A DNA stretch of 64,000 bases from Dermacoccus nishinomiyaensis (GTDB lineage Bacteria; Actinomycetota; Actinomycetes; Actinomycetales; Dermatophilaceae), in NCBI RefSeq assembly GCF_900447535.1, contig NZ_UFXX01000001.1, positions 1,612,001-1,676,000 on the forward strand, in the 5' to 3' direction. Both the position numbers and the translations under genes were made by a program. Positions 35,076-44,399 of this stretch are shown piece after piece; positions within the stretch are counted from its first letter, which is position 1; every line of letters begins with the position of its first letter. The notes beneath the pieces were generated by a model. It made no database searches. It was not told the origin of the DNA and saw nothing but the letters and a program-made list of their open reading frames with translations.

Positions 35076-35927
35076 TCAGTGCGTGTGAGTGACGCCGTCA
35101 TGCGTGTGCTCACCCTCGCTGTCGGCGTGGACATGCGGCGCCATCGGACCCGGATCCTGCGCGACGTGCCCGCCGCCTTGGTAGGCCGCGAGCACCTCGC
35201 GCACCCAGGCCGTCAATCGCTCGACGGAGGCCGCATCCGTGCGCGACAGCGCGATGACAGGGCGTCCGTCACGAGCCTCACGGCCCTGCTGCTCCATGAG
35301 TGCGGCGTCGACCCCGACATGCGGCGCAAGGTCTGTCTTGTTGACGACGAGCAGGTCGGCGCGTGCAATGCCCGGCCCGCCCTTGCGGACGACGTCACCG
35401 CCGCCGGCGACGTCGAGGACGAAGATCTGCGCGTCGGCGAGGGCCGGCGAGAACGTCGCCGTCAGGTTGTCGCCGCCCGATTCGACGAGGACGAGCTCGA
35501 CGTCAGGATGGTCGGCTGCGAGATCCTCGACGGCGACGAGGTTGGCGCTGACGTCATCACGGATCGCGGTGTGCGGGCATGCCCCGGTCTCGACGGCGCG
35601 AATGCGATCGACGTCAAGAACGCCTGCGGCCCTGAGCATCTGGGCATCTTCGTCGGTGTAGATGTCGTTCGTGATGACGCCGAGCGAGATCTCCTCGCCG
35701 AGTTCGCGGCACAGCATGCCGATGAGCGAACTCTTGCCCGTACCGACCGGACCGGCCACCCCGAGCCGCATGGGGCGCGATGGATTCGATGCCGCGTCAC
35801 GGCGCGAATCGACGCCGACCGTGATCTTCTGGGACGTCATCGCGCCCTGTCCGGCGGCGGGCGTATCGATGCCGGAAGTGGCGGTGGCTTCACTGCCGGG
35901 GCGCGAGGTCATGGCGATCTCAGACAC
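35076..35927 (-). CDS. ureG: Urease accessory GTPase UreG with His-rich C-terminus
   Basis: GTPase for nickel insertion. P-loop [10 protein letters not shown], the conserved CPH in [21 protein letters not shown], and NKTDLAP. The GTG start at 35927 has GAGAGGAAG before it and overlaps the ureF end by 8 bases; a shorter form could start at 35840. The protein has 283 residues, longer than the usual 200-230. The C-terminus has seven histidines in its last 20 residues ([17 protein letters not shown]). No ureE gene is present, so this tail may take over nickel binding. Confidence 0.92.
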   Translation of the reverse strand: MSEIAMTSRPGSEATATSGIDTPAAGQGAMTSQKITVGVDSRRDAASNPSRPMRLGVAGPVGTGKSSLIGMLCRELGEEISLGVITNDIYTDEDAQMLRAAGVLDVDRIRAVETGACPHTAIRDDVSANLVAVEDLAADHPDVELVLVESGGDNLTATFSPALADAQIFVLDVAGGGDVVRKGGPGIARADLLVVNKTDLAPHVGVDAALMEQQGREARDGRPVIALSRTDAASVERLTAWVREVLAAYQGGGHVAQDPGPMAPHVHADSEGEHTHDGVTHTH

Positions 35928-36780
35928 GGAACAACTTCCTCTCGGTGTCGGCGTGAGCGGCATGCCACGCCTCGAGCTGGGGTGCGGAATGGACTGGGAT
36001 GTCGTACGGTGCGACCAGGTCGGCGCAGGCCGCGACGAGGTCGTCGAGATGGGGCGCCGAATCGAGCGCCCAGGCCACGGCATCCACAGGGTCGAGCGGT
36101 TCGAGCTTCAACGCGGCGGCGGTGACGCTCTGGACGTCGTCATATCCGACGACGCGGGCGACGGACGCACCGTCGAGGCCCAGCTCGCCGGCGAAAGCGC
36201 CGAGGACCACGGCGCGGGCGGTGAGCGGGCGGGGCAACCCCTCGAGCCACTGTGCCGCGGGGCCGTCAGGACGCAGCCGGTGCACGAGGCGCAACATCGC
36301 CCGCCCCTGGGCGATCGACGAATCACGCACCGCCGCGACGGGGTTGCGGGCCGCCCAGGCCCACGCGACGTCCTCGGACGCGAACGCGGGCTCGGGCACG
36401 GGCACGGGCTCGGCCGTGGCGACATCCCCGCCTTGCGTGCAGGTGCACCCGGGTGCACCTGCACGCAGATGACGGACGGCGGCGGACGCGACGACGGCCG
36501 TTCCCGCCTCGACGCGTGCCACCGTCGCGAGGCGCATCGCGATGAAGGCGGGCACCTCGTGCACCGGCAATCCCCCGAGCAACGCCGGTTCGAGACCACC
36601 TGAGGCGGTGTAGCCGCCAACAGGCAGCCTCGAATCAGCGAGCAGCAGGCTCGCCATCCCCACACCGTCCGTCGCCGCGTCGGGCCTCATGACGCCACCG
36701 CCCCGCCCCTGCGTGCAGCTGCACCCGGGTGCATCTGCACGCCGGACGTCGGACGTGGGAGCTGAGCCGCAGCAGGACAT
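35920..36780 (-). CDS. ureF: Urease accessory protein UreF carrying in-frame palindromic element
   Basis: The protein has 286 residues from ATG 36780; starts at 36690 or 36657 are possible and would give a usual-length N-terminus. UreF signatures are [20 protein letters not shown] and [11 protein letters not shown] family 2 palindrome at 36434-36467 is translated in frame as about residues 106-119 ([13 protein letters not shown]), in a loop rich in Val/Pro. A second copy at 36710-36743 encodes [15 protein letters not shown] if the first ATG is used. The reading frame stays intact through both. Confidence 0.9.
   Translation of the reverse strand: MSCCGSAPTSDVRRADAPGCSCTQGRGGGVMRPDAATDGVGMASLLLADSRLPVGGYTASGGLEPALLGGLPVHEVPAFIAMRLATVARVEAGTAVVASAAVRHLRAGAPGCTCTQGGDVATAEPVPVPEPAFASEDVAWAWAARNPVAAVRDSSIAQGRAMLRLVHRLRPDGPAAQWLEGLPRPLTARAVVLGAFAGELGLDGASVARVVGYDDVQSVTAAALKLEPLDPVDAVAWALDSAPHLDDLVAACADLVAPYDIPVHSAPQLEAWHAAHADTERKLFRV
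36434..36467. repeat. Family 2 palindrome inside ureF
   Basis: A perfect 34-base palindrome: TGCGTGCAGGTGCACCC followed by its reverse complement. It is inserted in the coding sequence without breaking the frame. Confidence 0.9.
36710..36743. repeat. Family 2 palindrome at the 5' end of ureF
   Basis: Imperfect palindrome TGCGTGCAGCTGCACCC / GGGTGCATCTGCACGCC. It lies either in the first codons of ureF or in the ureC-ureF spacer, depending on the real start. Confidence 0.8.
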
Positions 36781-36785
36781 GGCGA

Positions 36786-38999
36786 TCAGAAGAGCGAATA
36801 CCGCTGCGCGAGCGGCAGTTCCGTCGCCGGCTGCGGGGTGACGAGCTCACCGTCGACGGCGATGGCGAACGTCTCGGGATCGATGTCGATGCGCGGTGTC
36901 GCCGAGTTGTTGATCATGTCGGCCTTCGTCACCTCGCGTGTCGGCCGCACGGCTTCCACCTCCCGCCGCAACCCGAGCGACTCCCGCAGACCATTCTCTG
37001 CAGCCGCCGGCGACACGAATGACACCGCGAGCGACGCAGCGTCGTCCGCCACGAGCGCCGGGCGCATCAGCACGGGCTGTGGCGTCGGGATCGACGCGTT
37101 CGGGTCGCCGAGGGCAGCCCACACGATGGCACCCGACTTGAGGACGACGGACGGCCGCACGCCGAAGAACTTGGGCTCCCACAGCACGAGGTCGGCCAGC
37201 TTGCCGGGCTCGATCGACCCGACGAGATGGTCGATGCCGTGCGCGGCCGCCGGGTTGATCGTGTACTTCGCGACGTACCGACGGGCACGTTCGTTGTCGG
37301 CCGGCAGCGTCTCGCCGAGCGAGCCATAGCGTGACTTCATGACGTGCGCGACCTGCCAGGTGCGCGTGATGACCTCACCGATGCGACCCATCGCCTGAGC
37401 ATCGGAGCTCGTCATCGACAACGCGCCGATGTCGTGGAGCAGATCTTCGGCGGCGATCGTCGTCGCCCGGATGCGCGATTCGGCGAACGCGAGATCTTCC
37501 GCCACCGCCGGGTTGAGGTGATGACACACGATGAGCATGTCGAGGTGCTCGGCGACCGTGTTGACGGTGTGCGGCAGCGTCGGGTTCGTCGAACCGGGCA
37601 GGACATTGGGGTGCGACGCGATCGACATGATGTCGGGCGCGTGCCCGCCCCCGGCGCCCTCGGTGTGGAAGGCGTGGATGCTGCGCCCGCCGATGGCGCG
37701 CAGCGTCGAGTCGACGTAACCGGCTTCGTTGAGCGAGTCGCTGTGCAGCGCCACCTGCAGCCCGTGCTCGTCGGCCGCGCGCAGGGCAGCGTCGATGGCG
37801 GCGGGCGTCGCGCCCCAGTCCTCGTGCACCTTGTACGCTGCCGCGCCCGCGAGCGCCTGCTCGGCGAGGCCCTCGGCGCTCACGGTGTTGCCCTTGCCCA
37901 TGAGCAGCAGGTTGACGGGCAGGTGATCCAAGCCGCGCAGGACGCGCCCGAGGTGCCAGGCACCGGGTGTCACCGTCGTCGCCTTCGACCCCTCGGACGG
38001 GCCGGTACCACCGCCACCGAGCGTCGTCAGACCGGTCGCGAGCGCTTCGTGCACCTGCGACGTCGACAGGAAGTGCACATGCATGTCGATGCCACCGGCG
38101 GTGAGGATCTTCCCCTCCCCCGCGATGACGTCGGTGCCCGGGCCGATGTGGAGATCCGGGTGCACGCCGTCCGCGACATCGGGGTTGCCGGAGCGGCCCA
38201 GCGCGACGATGCGCCCGTCACGGATGCCGACGTCGGCGCGCACCACACCCCAGTGGTCGAGGACGACGACGTTCGTGATGACGGTGTCGAGCGCCCCGCC
38301 CGCGCGGGTCGTGAGGCCCTGCGCCATCGACTCGCGGATCGACTTGCCCCCACCGAAGACGGCTTCCTCGCCGCCGACGGTGTGGTCGTGCTCGACCTCG
38401 ATCCACAGGTCGGTGTCACCGAGACGAATCTGGTCACCCGTCGTCGGACCATAGAGCGCGGCGTACGCGTCACGTGTGATGGTCGTCGGTTCGGACGGCC
38501 GTGGGCGGACAGCCGGCACCTCGGGGTGGGACGCCGTTCCGCGCGGGACCGTAACACCGGGCCCGATGTCGTCGTGTGACTTGCCGGCCCCACCTGCGTC
38601 AGCCTGCGAGGTAGCTCCGAAAGACGCGGCCGTGTCGCGTATCTGCAGCCCCGGCACACGCCGCTCGCCCCGCAACGCGACGAGCGCCACCTCGCGGCTG
38701 ACGCCCGGTTCGAAGCGCACCGACGTGCCGCTCGGGATGTCGAGGCGGTAGCCCTGCGTCAGCTCGCGGTCGAACGCGAGGGCCGCGTTGGCGTCGGGCA
38801 GATGCAGGTGCGAGCCGATCTGGATCGGCCGGTCGCCCGTGTTCTCGACGACGACGCGCAGCCGTTCGTTCACTGAACGATCGGCATTGAGCGAGATGTG
38901 CCCCGGGGCGACGCGGATGGCGCCAGGAGCGCTCGTGGCCCCGGGGGTTGCTGGGTCGTCGGCTGCGTCCTGCGGCCGACGGCCTGAGTTCGCTGACAT
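36786..38999 (-). CDS. ureC: Urease beta-alpha fusion (UreB-UreC)
   Basis: One frame of 737 residues contains UreB (about 27-120: [22 protein letters not shown]) and UreC (about 171-737: [21 protein letters not shown]). A 50-residue Ala/Pro/Ser linker joins them. Nickel ligands are present: HVH at 307/309, the carbamylated Lys 390 in [30 protein letters not shown], and Asp in [11 protein letters not shown]. The flap histidine region [19 protein letters not shown] is intact. It hydrolyses urea to ammonia and carbamate. The beta-alpha fusion in one gene is uncommon in bacteria. Confidence 0.95.
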   Translation of the reverse strand: MSANSGRRPQDAADDPATPGATSAPGAIRVAPGHISLNADRSVNERLRVVVENTGDRPIQIGSHLHLPDANAALAFDRELTQGYRLDIPSGTSVRFEPGVSREVALVALRGERRVPGLQIRDTAASFGATSQADAGGAGKSHDDIGPGVTVPRGTASHPEVPAVRPRPSEPTTITRDAYAALYGPTTGDQIRLGDTDLWIEVEHDHTVGGEEAVFGGGKSIRESMAQGLTTRAGGALDTVITNVVVLDHWGVVRADVGIRDGRIVALGRSGNPDVADGVHPDLHIGPGTDVIAGEGKILTAGGIDMHVHFLSTSQVHEALATGLTTLGGGGTGPSEGSKATTVTPGAWHLGRVLRGLDHLPVNLLLMGKGNTVSAEGLAEQALAGAAAYKVHEDWGATPAAIDAALRAADEHGLQVALHSDSLNEAGYVDSTLRAIGGRSIHAFHTEGAGGGHAPDIMSIASHPNVLPGSTNPTLPHTVNTVAEHLDMLIVCHHLNPAVAEDLAFAESRIRATTIAAEDLLHDIGALSMTSSDAQAMGRIGEVITRTWQVAHVMKSRYGSLGETLPADNERARRYVAKYTINPAAAHGIDHLVGSIEPGKLADLVLWEPKFFGVRPSVVLKSGAIVWAALGDPNASIPTPQPVLMRPALVADDAASLAVSFVSPAAAENGLRESLGLRREVEAVRPTREVTKADMINNSATPRIDIDPETFAIAVDGELVTPQPATELPLAQRYSLF

Positions 39000-39010
39000 G
39001 GCTCGTTCCT

Positions 39011-39313
39011 TCAGACGATCGGGTGATGGAGGGTGACGAGCTTGCGGCCATCGGAAAAGGTGGCCTCGACCTGAATGTCGGGGATCATCTCGGCGACGCC
39101 CGGCATCACCTGCTCACGTGTCAACACCTCGCGTCCGGCGCTCATCAACTCTTCGACACTGCGACCCTCGCGGGCACGTTCGATGACCCACGTCGACAGC
39201 AGCGCGACGGACTCGGGGTGATTGAGCAGCACGCCGCGCTCGAGTCGATCACGCGCCACCATTCCCGCGACGGACAAGAGCAGCTTCTCGGTGTCGGCGG
39301 GCGTCAGATGCAT
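39011..39313 (-). CDS. ureA: Urease gamma subunit
   Basis: Structural subunit of 100 residues ([40 protein letters not shown]). It is separate from the UreB-UreC fusion and first in the operon, 11 bases before it. Length is standard. Confidence 0.95.
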   Translation of the reverse strand: MHLTPADTEKLLLSVAGMVARDRLERGVLLNHPESVALLSTWVIERAREGRSVEELMSAGREVLTREQVMPGVAEMIPDIQVEATFSDGRKLVTLHHPIV

Positions 39314-39420
39314 GGCAGGAGGTTAGCGAGGCGATGTTTCGCGGGTGTTTCGCCGGTCCTGGCGGAGGGGAGGTGACCACGAATCGTCGCGAGTACGGCG
39401 GGCCGGAGCCGCAGCTGCGC

Positions 39421-39474
39421 GAGAAATACACATCTGCCCGAGGAATGTGCGTCATATTCCTGGAGCAGATGCAC
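39421..39474. repeat. Family 3 palindrome, copy 2
   Basis: The first 30 bases (GAGAAATACACATCTGCCCG, then AGGAATGTGC) match the copy at 32123 except at a few positions. The right arm GAGCAGATGCAC is more degraded. It lies upstream of ureA and of the DUF692 gene. Confidence 0.75.
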
Positions 39475-39529
39475 AAGAGTCGAGCAGGTGACGTCACGCC
39501 ACACCTGTCGGTGCGGCATCATGCGAGAC

Positions 39530-40393
39530 ATGAGCATCACGACGTCCGACGCAACACGGCCCGCACCGGCCACGTCGATGCCTGCGGGCGTCGGCATCGG
39601 ATGGCGCCCCGAGATCGCGGACGTCCTCGCCGCCCAACCGGGCCTGACGTGGGTCGAAGTGGTCGCCGAATCCGTCATGCACGGCATGCCGCCAGCCCTG
39701 AGGCAGCTGCGCGAGCGCGGCGTCACCGTCCTCCCGCACGGGGTGAAGCTCGGGCTCGGTGACGCCGAGGGCCTCGACGCCGACCGCGTCGCCCACTTCG
39801 TCGGGACGGCCGCCATCACGGGCGCGCCGCTCGTCAGTGAGCACATCTCGTTCGTGCGAGCGGGTGGTGTCGAGGTCGGCCACCTGACGCCGCTGCCGCG
39901 CACGCGCGCCGCCGTCGACGTGATGGTGCGAAACGTCCGCAGCGTCCAGGCCGAGCTCGACGTCCCGCTCGCGCTCGAATGCGTCGCGGCGCTCTTCACC
40001 TACCCCGAGGACGAGATGAGCGAGGCACAGTTCATCACCGAGATCATCGAACGCACCGACGCGCTGCTGCTGCTCGACATCGCGAACGTCTACGCCAACG
40101 CCCGCAACCACGGGGGCAATGCGCTCGAGACGGCCCTCGCGATGCCCCTCGAACGGCTCGCGTACATGCACGTGGCGGGTGGGGTCGAGAACGACGGGAT
40201 CTACCACGACACGCATGCGGCCGCGGTGAATCCCGAAGTGCTGCACCTCATCTCGGAGCTCTCGAGACGCACGACATTCCCGGCCGCGATGCTCGAACGC
40301 GACGGCGACTACCCGCCTGCCGAGGAGTTGCTCACGGAGCTCGATGCCATCGCCGACGCCGCCGGCATGCCGCGCGTCACGGCCGCGCAATGA
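39530..40393 (+). CDS. DUF692 family multinuclear iron-dependent oxidative enzyme (MNIO)
   Basis: The protein has 287 residues from ATG 39530. The TIM-barrel family signatures are clear: GIGWRPEIAD, VEVVAES, LPHGVKLGLG, VSEHISF, LECVAALFTYPEDEMSEAQF, DIANVYANARNHG, MHVAGG and DTHAAAVNP. The His, Glu and Asp residues in these motifs bind two or three iron atoms in relatives such as MbnB and TglH. Those enzymes modify cysteine residues of precursor peptides. It overlaps the next gene by 4 bases (ATGA). The substrate here is unknown. Confidence 0.9.
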   Translation: MSITTSDATRPAPATSMPAGVGIGWRPEIADVLAAQPGLTWVEVVAESVMHGMPPALRQLRERGVTVLPHGVKLGLGDAEGLDADRVAHFVGTAAITGAPLVSEHISFVRAGGVEVGHLTPLPRTRAAVDVMVRNVRSVQAELDVPLALECVAALFTYPEDEMSEAQFITEIIERTDALLLLDIANVYANARNHGGNALETALAMPLERLAYMHVAGGVENDGIYHDTHAAAVNPEVLHLISELSRRTTFPAAMLERDGDYPPAEELLTELDAIADAAGMPRVTAAQ

Positions 40394-40998
40394 CGATCCA
40401 CCGCGCATCGTCGACGGGCGGGCACAGCGACAGTTCGACGTCCGCGCCCGTATCCGCCGACGAGGGGGGCCGCCCCCACGAGTTCGACGGCAGGACGGAG
40501 GCCGCGTCCCCCATGGAATTTGCGTCGGATGAACACGCTGATCTCGCCGCACGCCAGGCGCAGATCGTGGCAGCGTTGACGGGGTTGGCGTCCGTCCCGG
40601 CCGGCTTCGACGCTCGTCATCTCGACGTCGCGCGGCGAGCGCTCCTGCGCAAGCGAGCGAACGAGCTGCAGTTCGTGTGGTCGATCCTCATCGCGTCACT
40701 CGGCCCGCGGTTGCACCCGTTGTTCGCCGAGTTCGCTCGCGAGCGTCCGACGCGTGGCTCGCGCGCTGACGGTCACGCGTTCGCGCAATGGTTGCGCCGA
40801 CGCGGCGACCTCCCCCTCGCCGCCAACCTCGAACTCGCCGAGGCACGCCTGTTCTGGACGTTTCCGACCGACACGTCCGGCATGGCGACGGCGCCGGTGC
40901 GGCGCACGTCCCGCGTCGCCGTCGAACGGTTTCCCGGCGGCATGCTCGTGCGCCGCGGCCGTCGCGTGACGACGCTCGGACGCCCGTCTGAACGGTAG
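40390..40998 (+). CDS. Putative partner protein of the MNIO enzyme
   Basis: The protein has 202 residues and starts in the ATGA overlap with the DUF692 gene, so it is translationally coupled. The first 55 residues are low complexity. The core (ARRALLRKRANELQFVWSIL, PLFAEFARERPTRG, FAQWLRRRGDLPLAANLELAEARLF) is helical. Characterised MNIO enzymes need a small partner that presents the substrate peptide. This gene is a candidate for that role by position. The family is not otherwise recognised. Confidence 0.65.
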   Translation: MTIHRASSTGGHSDSSTSAPVSADEGGRPHEFDGRTEAASPMEFASDEHADLAARQAQIVAALTGLASVPAGFDARHLDVARRALLRKRANELQFVWSILIASLGPRLHPLFAEFARERPTRGSRADGHAFAQWLRRRGDLPLAANLELAEARLFWTFPTDTSGMATAPVRRTSRVAVERFPGGMLVRRGRRVTTLGRPSER

Positions 40999-41055
40999 GC
41001 ACCGACCTGAACGATAGACACCGACACAGAACCGTTCGCGGTCGACGCCCGCTGG

Positions 41056-41079
41056 ACGTGGACGGAAATCGCAGTGGGG
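41056..41079 (-). repeat. Family 1 repeat, right arm only
   Basis: ACGTGGACGGAAATCGCAG matches the right arm of the 6397 copy. It ends at the stop codon of the oxidase-like gene. Confidence 0.6.
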
Positions 41080-41532
41080 TCAGGGTTGCATGTGGCGCCA
41101 GGGCTTGGAGAGCTGGAAACGTCGGCCGGTGATCTCGGTCATGGTGATGCGGACGATCGTGTGTTTTTCCGTCGGCACCCAGGGGCGCAGCGGCAACTGT
41201 TCCGCACGAGCCTTTTCGGCGCCCTCGAGCACCTCAGCGTGTCCTCGGACGATGACGCTCGACGCCTCGCCGTCGCCGAACCGTCCACTGCCGTTGAGGT
41301 CGTCGACCTCGAACGCGACGTCGGAGTTCATCGTCACCCCGAGCAGTTTGCTGCCCTCGGCCGTGCGGAAGAAGATCGCTCCCGCGTCGCTGACGTAGTT
41401 GATCGGGACGATCTGCGCCTCACCGACGAGCGTGTATGCCAGTCGCCCGAACGCGTGCTGCGCCAGGAACGCCCAGCACTCGTCCTCGGCGAGGGCGTTG
41501 ATGACGTCGTGGTCGGCCTGGAAGTCGGGCAT
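41080..41532 (-). CDS. Pyridoxamine 5'-phosphate oxidase-fold flavoprotein
   Basis: The protein has 150 residues from ATG 41532 (GGAGACC before it). The split-barrel fold is suggested by CWAFLAQHAFGRLAYTLVGE, IVPINYVSDAGAIFFRTAEGSKL and ASSVIVRGHAEVL. Members bind FMN or F420 and reduce or oxidise small molecules; the Trp/Arg end RFQLSKPW is typical of the Rv1155/NimA-like group. Substrate unknown. Confidence 0.85.
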   Translation of the reverse strand: MPDFQADHDVINALAEDECWAFLAQHAFGRLAYTLVGEAQIVPINYVSDAGAIFFRTAEGSKLLGVTMNSDVAFEVDDLNGSGRFGDGEASSVIVRGHAEVLEGAEKARAEQLPLRPWVPTEKHTIVRITMTEITGRRFQLSKPWRHMQP

Positions 41533-41790
41533 GGTGGTCTCCTTCGGGCGGGCGTGTCCTCGTGCCGTTCTCGACATCACCAGCTTGCCGCGTCGAAGCC
41601 GCCGATGGGGCAAGACGCGTCCGGGCCCTTCGTCCCTGCCCGCTCGCCCCGTTCCCGCACTTCGACGAGCCACGTCCGCTCCTCACTGTCTTCAGCAACG
41701 AGCGCTCGCGACGGGAGGGGCGCATGCCTCGCCGCATCAGGGCCGGCGCGACTACCCTGGGAGGAGCGACGGGACGAGGGAGGAACGAAC

Positions 41791-41994
41791 ATGCTGGCCG
41801 CGGTGCTGCTCATGATCGTCTCCGGTGTGCTCATGGTCGCGATCGTCGCGTTCCTGCTCATCATCAACACCCGCATCGAACGGCAGCAGCGCGAACGCTA
41901 CTTCGGCGACATCAGCCACGTCCGCATCCCCGACAACGCCCGAGAACTGTCGAAGCCGGCGAAACGCCCCAAACCGCCCTATCGCCCCTTCTGA
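41791..41994 (+). CDS. Small membrane protein
   Basis: The protein has 67 residues, with GAGGGAGGAA before the ATG. One N-terminal membrane helix (AAVLLMIVSGVLMVAIVAFL) precedes a basic Pro-rich tail (KPAKRPKPPYRPF). No family recognised. Confidence 0.65.
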   Translation: MLAAVLLMIVSGVLMVAIVAFLLIINTRIERQQRERYFGDISHVRIPDNARELSKPAKRPKPPYRPF

Positions 41995-42006
41995 CGGCGA
42001 TGCACC

Positions 42007-42035
42007 TCACCCATCTGCGATCTTCGTCCACATTC
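42007..42035 (+). repeat. Family 1 repeat, left arm only
   Basis: CACCCATCTGCGATC then TTCGTCCACATTC matches the left arm of the 6397 copy. It follows directly after the stop codon at 41994. Confidence 0.65.
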
Positions 42036-42058
42036 GGCTCCGCCCGCCCCAGGCACCG

Positions 42059-43102
42059 TCAGTGCGCGGGGTCGCGCACGACCAGCAGGACGACGAGGGC
42101 GACGCCGCAGCCGATGAGCGTCTCGACCGCGCGGTCGACGAGTAGCGGCCCGACGGGCACCTCGTGCACGATCTGCCCCATCATCAGCGCGAGCGGCGTG
42201 ATGCACAGCAGCGCGAGCGCGTAGTTGCGGCCCACGAGCAGTTCGGCGCCCACCTGCAGCGCCGCGATGACGAGCACCGCCGCGAAACCCTGGGGGTGCC
42301 ACGGCAGGATGGCGGCCGCCGCGAGCACGCCGAACAGCGTGCCGACGAACCGTTGACCACCGCGGATCATGCGCGCCCGGTGCGTCGCGCCGGACAATCC
42401 CGCGACGGCGGCAACCATCGCCCAATAGGGATGCGAGCCGCCGTACTGCGTCCCGATCAGCTTGCCGACGACGCCCGCCGCGCCCACCGCGATGACGAAC
42501 CGGGCGAGGTGCACGCGCGTCCCCTCAGCCTGCCACGCCTCACGGATCCTGGCCCGCGGCAACGGAATCCAACGACGTTCCCCCGTCTCGCGCAACAGGC
42601 CGACACGTCCGATGAGCACCGAGAACGCAGCCGACGCCGCGGAGACGAAAAAGCCGACGGCGACGTTCGACGCCGCCGCGGGCAGCGTCGCGCAGACGGT
42701 GAACGCGAACACGACGAACAACGGCCCCGGCGGGTGCCAGCGGAAGGCGTCCGACAACAACGACGCCGCCGCGGCGACGAGCGCACCGGCGGCGATGAGC
42801 CACCACTGGTGATGCGGCAGTAGCCCGACGGCGCATCCGAGCGTCACCGCCATGACGAGGACGCCGGCGATCGTCACCTGCAACGCCGTGCGTTCCGCAT
42901 GCGGCGCGGCGCGTCCGTAGAGGGACGTGAATGCCCCGAAGGCCGCGAACGCCGACCAGTCGAGGTGCCCGGTCACCGTCAGCAGAGTGAGCGGGACGAA
43001 GACCGAAACGCCGGCCCGCGCCGCCACCCGGTGAGCACCCGCGTGCGGGCCGAAGCGGAAGAACTCCTGGAGAAAACTGGGATGGGCAGGCGTCGTCACC
43101 AC
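42059..43102 (-). CDS. FUSC family membrane protein
   Basis: The protein has 347 residues and about nine membrane helices in two halves. LDWSAFAAFGAFTSLYGRA and SHPYWAMVAAVAGLSGATHR, then GTLFGVLAAAAIL, fit the fusaric acid resistance-like (FUSC) family. Relatives export aromatic acids or act with efflux partners. The start may be the second GTG at 43099, six bases after a TAGGAT box. Confidence 0.85.
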   Translation of the reverse strand: MVTTPAHPSFLQEFFRFGPHAGAHRVAARAGVSVFVPLTLLTVTGHLDWSAFAAFGAFTSLYGRAAPHAERTALQVTIAGVLVMAVTLGCAVGLLPHHQWWLIAAGALVAAAASLLSDAFRWHPPGPLFVVFAFTVCATLPAAASNVAVGFFVSAASAAFSVLIGRVGLLRETGERRWIPLPRARIREAWQAEGTRVHLARFVIAVGAAGVVGKLIGTQYGGSHPYWAMVAAVAGLSGATHRARMIRGGQRFVGTLFGVLAAAAILPWHPQGFAAVLVIAALQVGAELLVGRNYALALLCITPLALMMGQIVHEVPVGPLLVDRAVETLIGCGVALVVLLVVRDPAH

Positions 43103-43559
43103 GCCATCCTAGAAGCCGTGCCCGCAGCAGCCGGATGCGCCGCGTTTGGACGCCACAGCCACAACTCCTCACCACCCAGGCAGAGCTCCTGCCACCCCAT
43201 CACTCCTCATGACGACGACACGGCTCGTCGGGGCGACGAGCGACCGCCTCCAGCCCCCTTCCACCGCGCGACGCTGGGGTCACGACCCCGACACCGCGGT
43301 TGGTCATCACCCCTCGAGCCCACGCCGCTCTCAGACTCGACCATCGTGTGAGATGGTTCACGCAGCGCCCGAGCAACCTCATGACACTCTCCAGCCATGA
43401 CGGGGCGTTCGAGGTCTATTCTTACGCCCCCTCACCCCGCGGGGGCTGTACCCGTCTGCGTCAACCGCCTACTGTGAGCAGCAAGCTGGGCGGCGCCGTC
43501 GCCCCCACCATCCGGAGCGACGCTCGCCCGGATCGGCCAGATCTGCACAAGGAGTTGCC
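43103..43559. other. Divergent intergenic region, 457 bases, no gene seen
   Basis: Several short open frames occur on both strands but none has a ribosome site or family match. Apart from the -10-like TAGGAT near 43106 on the minus strand, no repeat or hairpin stands out. Confidence 0.4.
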
Positions 43560-44111
43560 ATGTTCGCTCTCGCCGTCCTGCTGCTCATCGCCGCAGCAGC
43601 CCTCGTCCTGTGGGTCCTCTTCGGGCTCAACGGAGAGAACAACAACGACGTCCACTTCCACGGTTTCGGCATCGACGCCAACCTCACGCCGCTCACCGTG
43701 TTCCTCCTCGGCGCCCTGACGCTGCTGCTCGTGTGGGCCGCGACGCGCCTGATCGCCGCCGGCACGAAGCGCAAGTACCGCCAGCACAAGGAGACGAAGG
43801 AGCTCAAGAAGGAGCACCAGCTCAGCGAGAAGCAGCGCCTCGAGGCCGAGCGCGAGCGTGAGCGCCTCGCCGCCGAGCGCGACAAGGAGCACGATCTGCG
43901 CGAGACCGCCGAGGCCCGCCAGCGCGTCGCGCAGCGCGACGTCGAGCGCTACCCCGAGGACCACCGCACCACCGAGCACATCAGCACGGAGCGTGTCGGC
44001 ACCGACCGCGCAGCCGAGGGTCGTCGCGCGGGCGAGGGCGACGTCATCGGCAACCGTGTCGACGGTGTCGTCGACGAGCGCGCCACCGACGGGCGCCACT
44101 ACCGCAACTGA
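43560..44111 (+). CDS. Membrane protein with long charged coiled coil
   Basis: The protein has 183 residues; AAGGAG precedes the ATG. Two membrane helices lie at about 3-22 and 44-68, with a short loop (NNNDVHFHGFGIDANLTP) between them. From 74 to 125 there is a strongly charged predicted coiled coil (KEHQLSEKQRLEAERERERL). The end is Arg/Glu/Thr-rich and probably disordered. Function unknown; a scaffold role at the membrane is possible. Confidence 0.75.
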   Translation: MFALAVLLLIAAAALVLWVLFGLNGENNNDVHFHGFGIDANLTPLTVFLLGALTLLLVWAATRLIAAGTKRKYRQHKETKELKKEHQLSEKQRLEAERERERLAAERDKEHDLRETAEARQRVAQRDVERYPEDHRTTEHISTERVGTDRAAEGRRAGEGDVIGNRVDGVVDERATDGRHYRN

Positions 44112-44162
44112 TCTCACCGCGACGACGGTCTGCGTCACCGACCGGATCGCGCCGCCCATGAC

Positions 44163-44198
44163 GAAGGCGCCGCACCCCAGCGAGGGTGCGGCGCCTTC
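44163..44198 (+). terminator. Strong stem-loop terminator
   Basis: GAAGGCGCCGCACCC pairs perfectly with GGGTGCGGCGCCTTC across a 6-base loop, 50 bases after the stop of the coiled-coil gene. ATCGTTCTC follows. Confidence 0.85.
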
Positions 44199-44399
44199 AT
44201 CGTTCTCGACGCTCCTGACGCCGGAACCCATCGCCCCGGCGCCCTCCACGTCAGGCCACTCAGACACGGCCGTTGCGGCCGGGCCCGCCCGTCAGCCTCA
44301 CCCAGCTGGCGGGGCGCCACCCATCACACACGACAGCGCGCGTGCTCCGCGGGCAGAACCGCAGAACCACGCGCGCTGATGGCGACGTCGGGCGTCAGC

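Noticed and set aside
35927-36083. Longer N-terminus for UreG up to position 36083
   Set aside because: It would run well into ureF, lacks a ribosome site and adds low-complexity residues; the GTG at 35927 has a good GAGAGGAAG.
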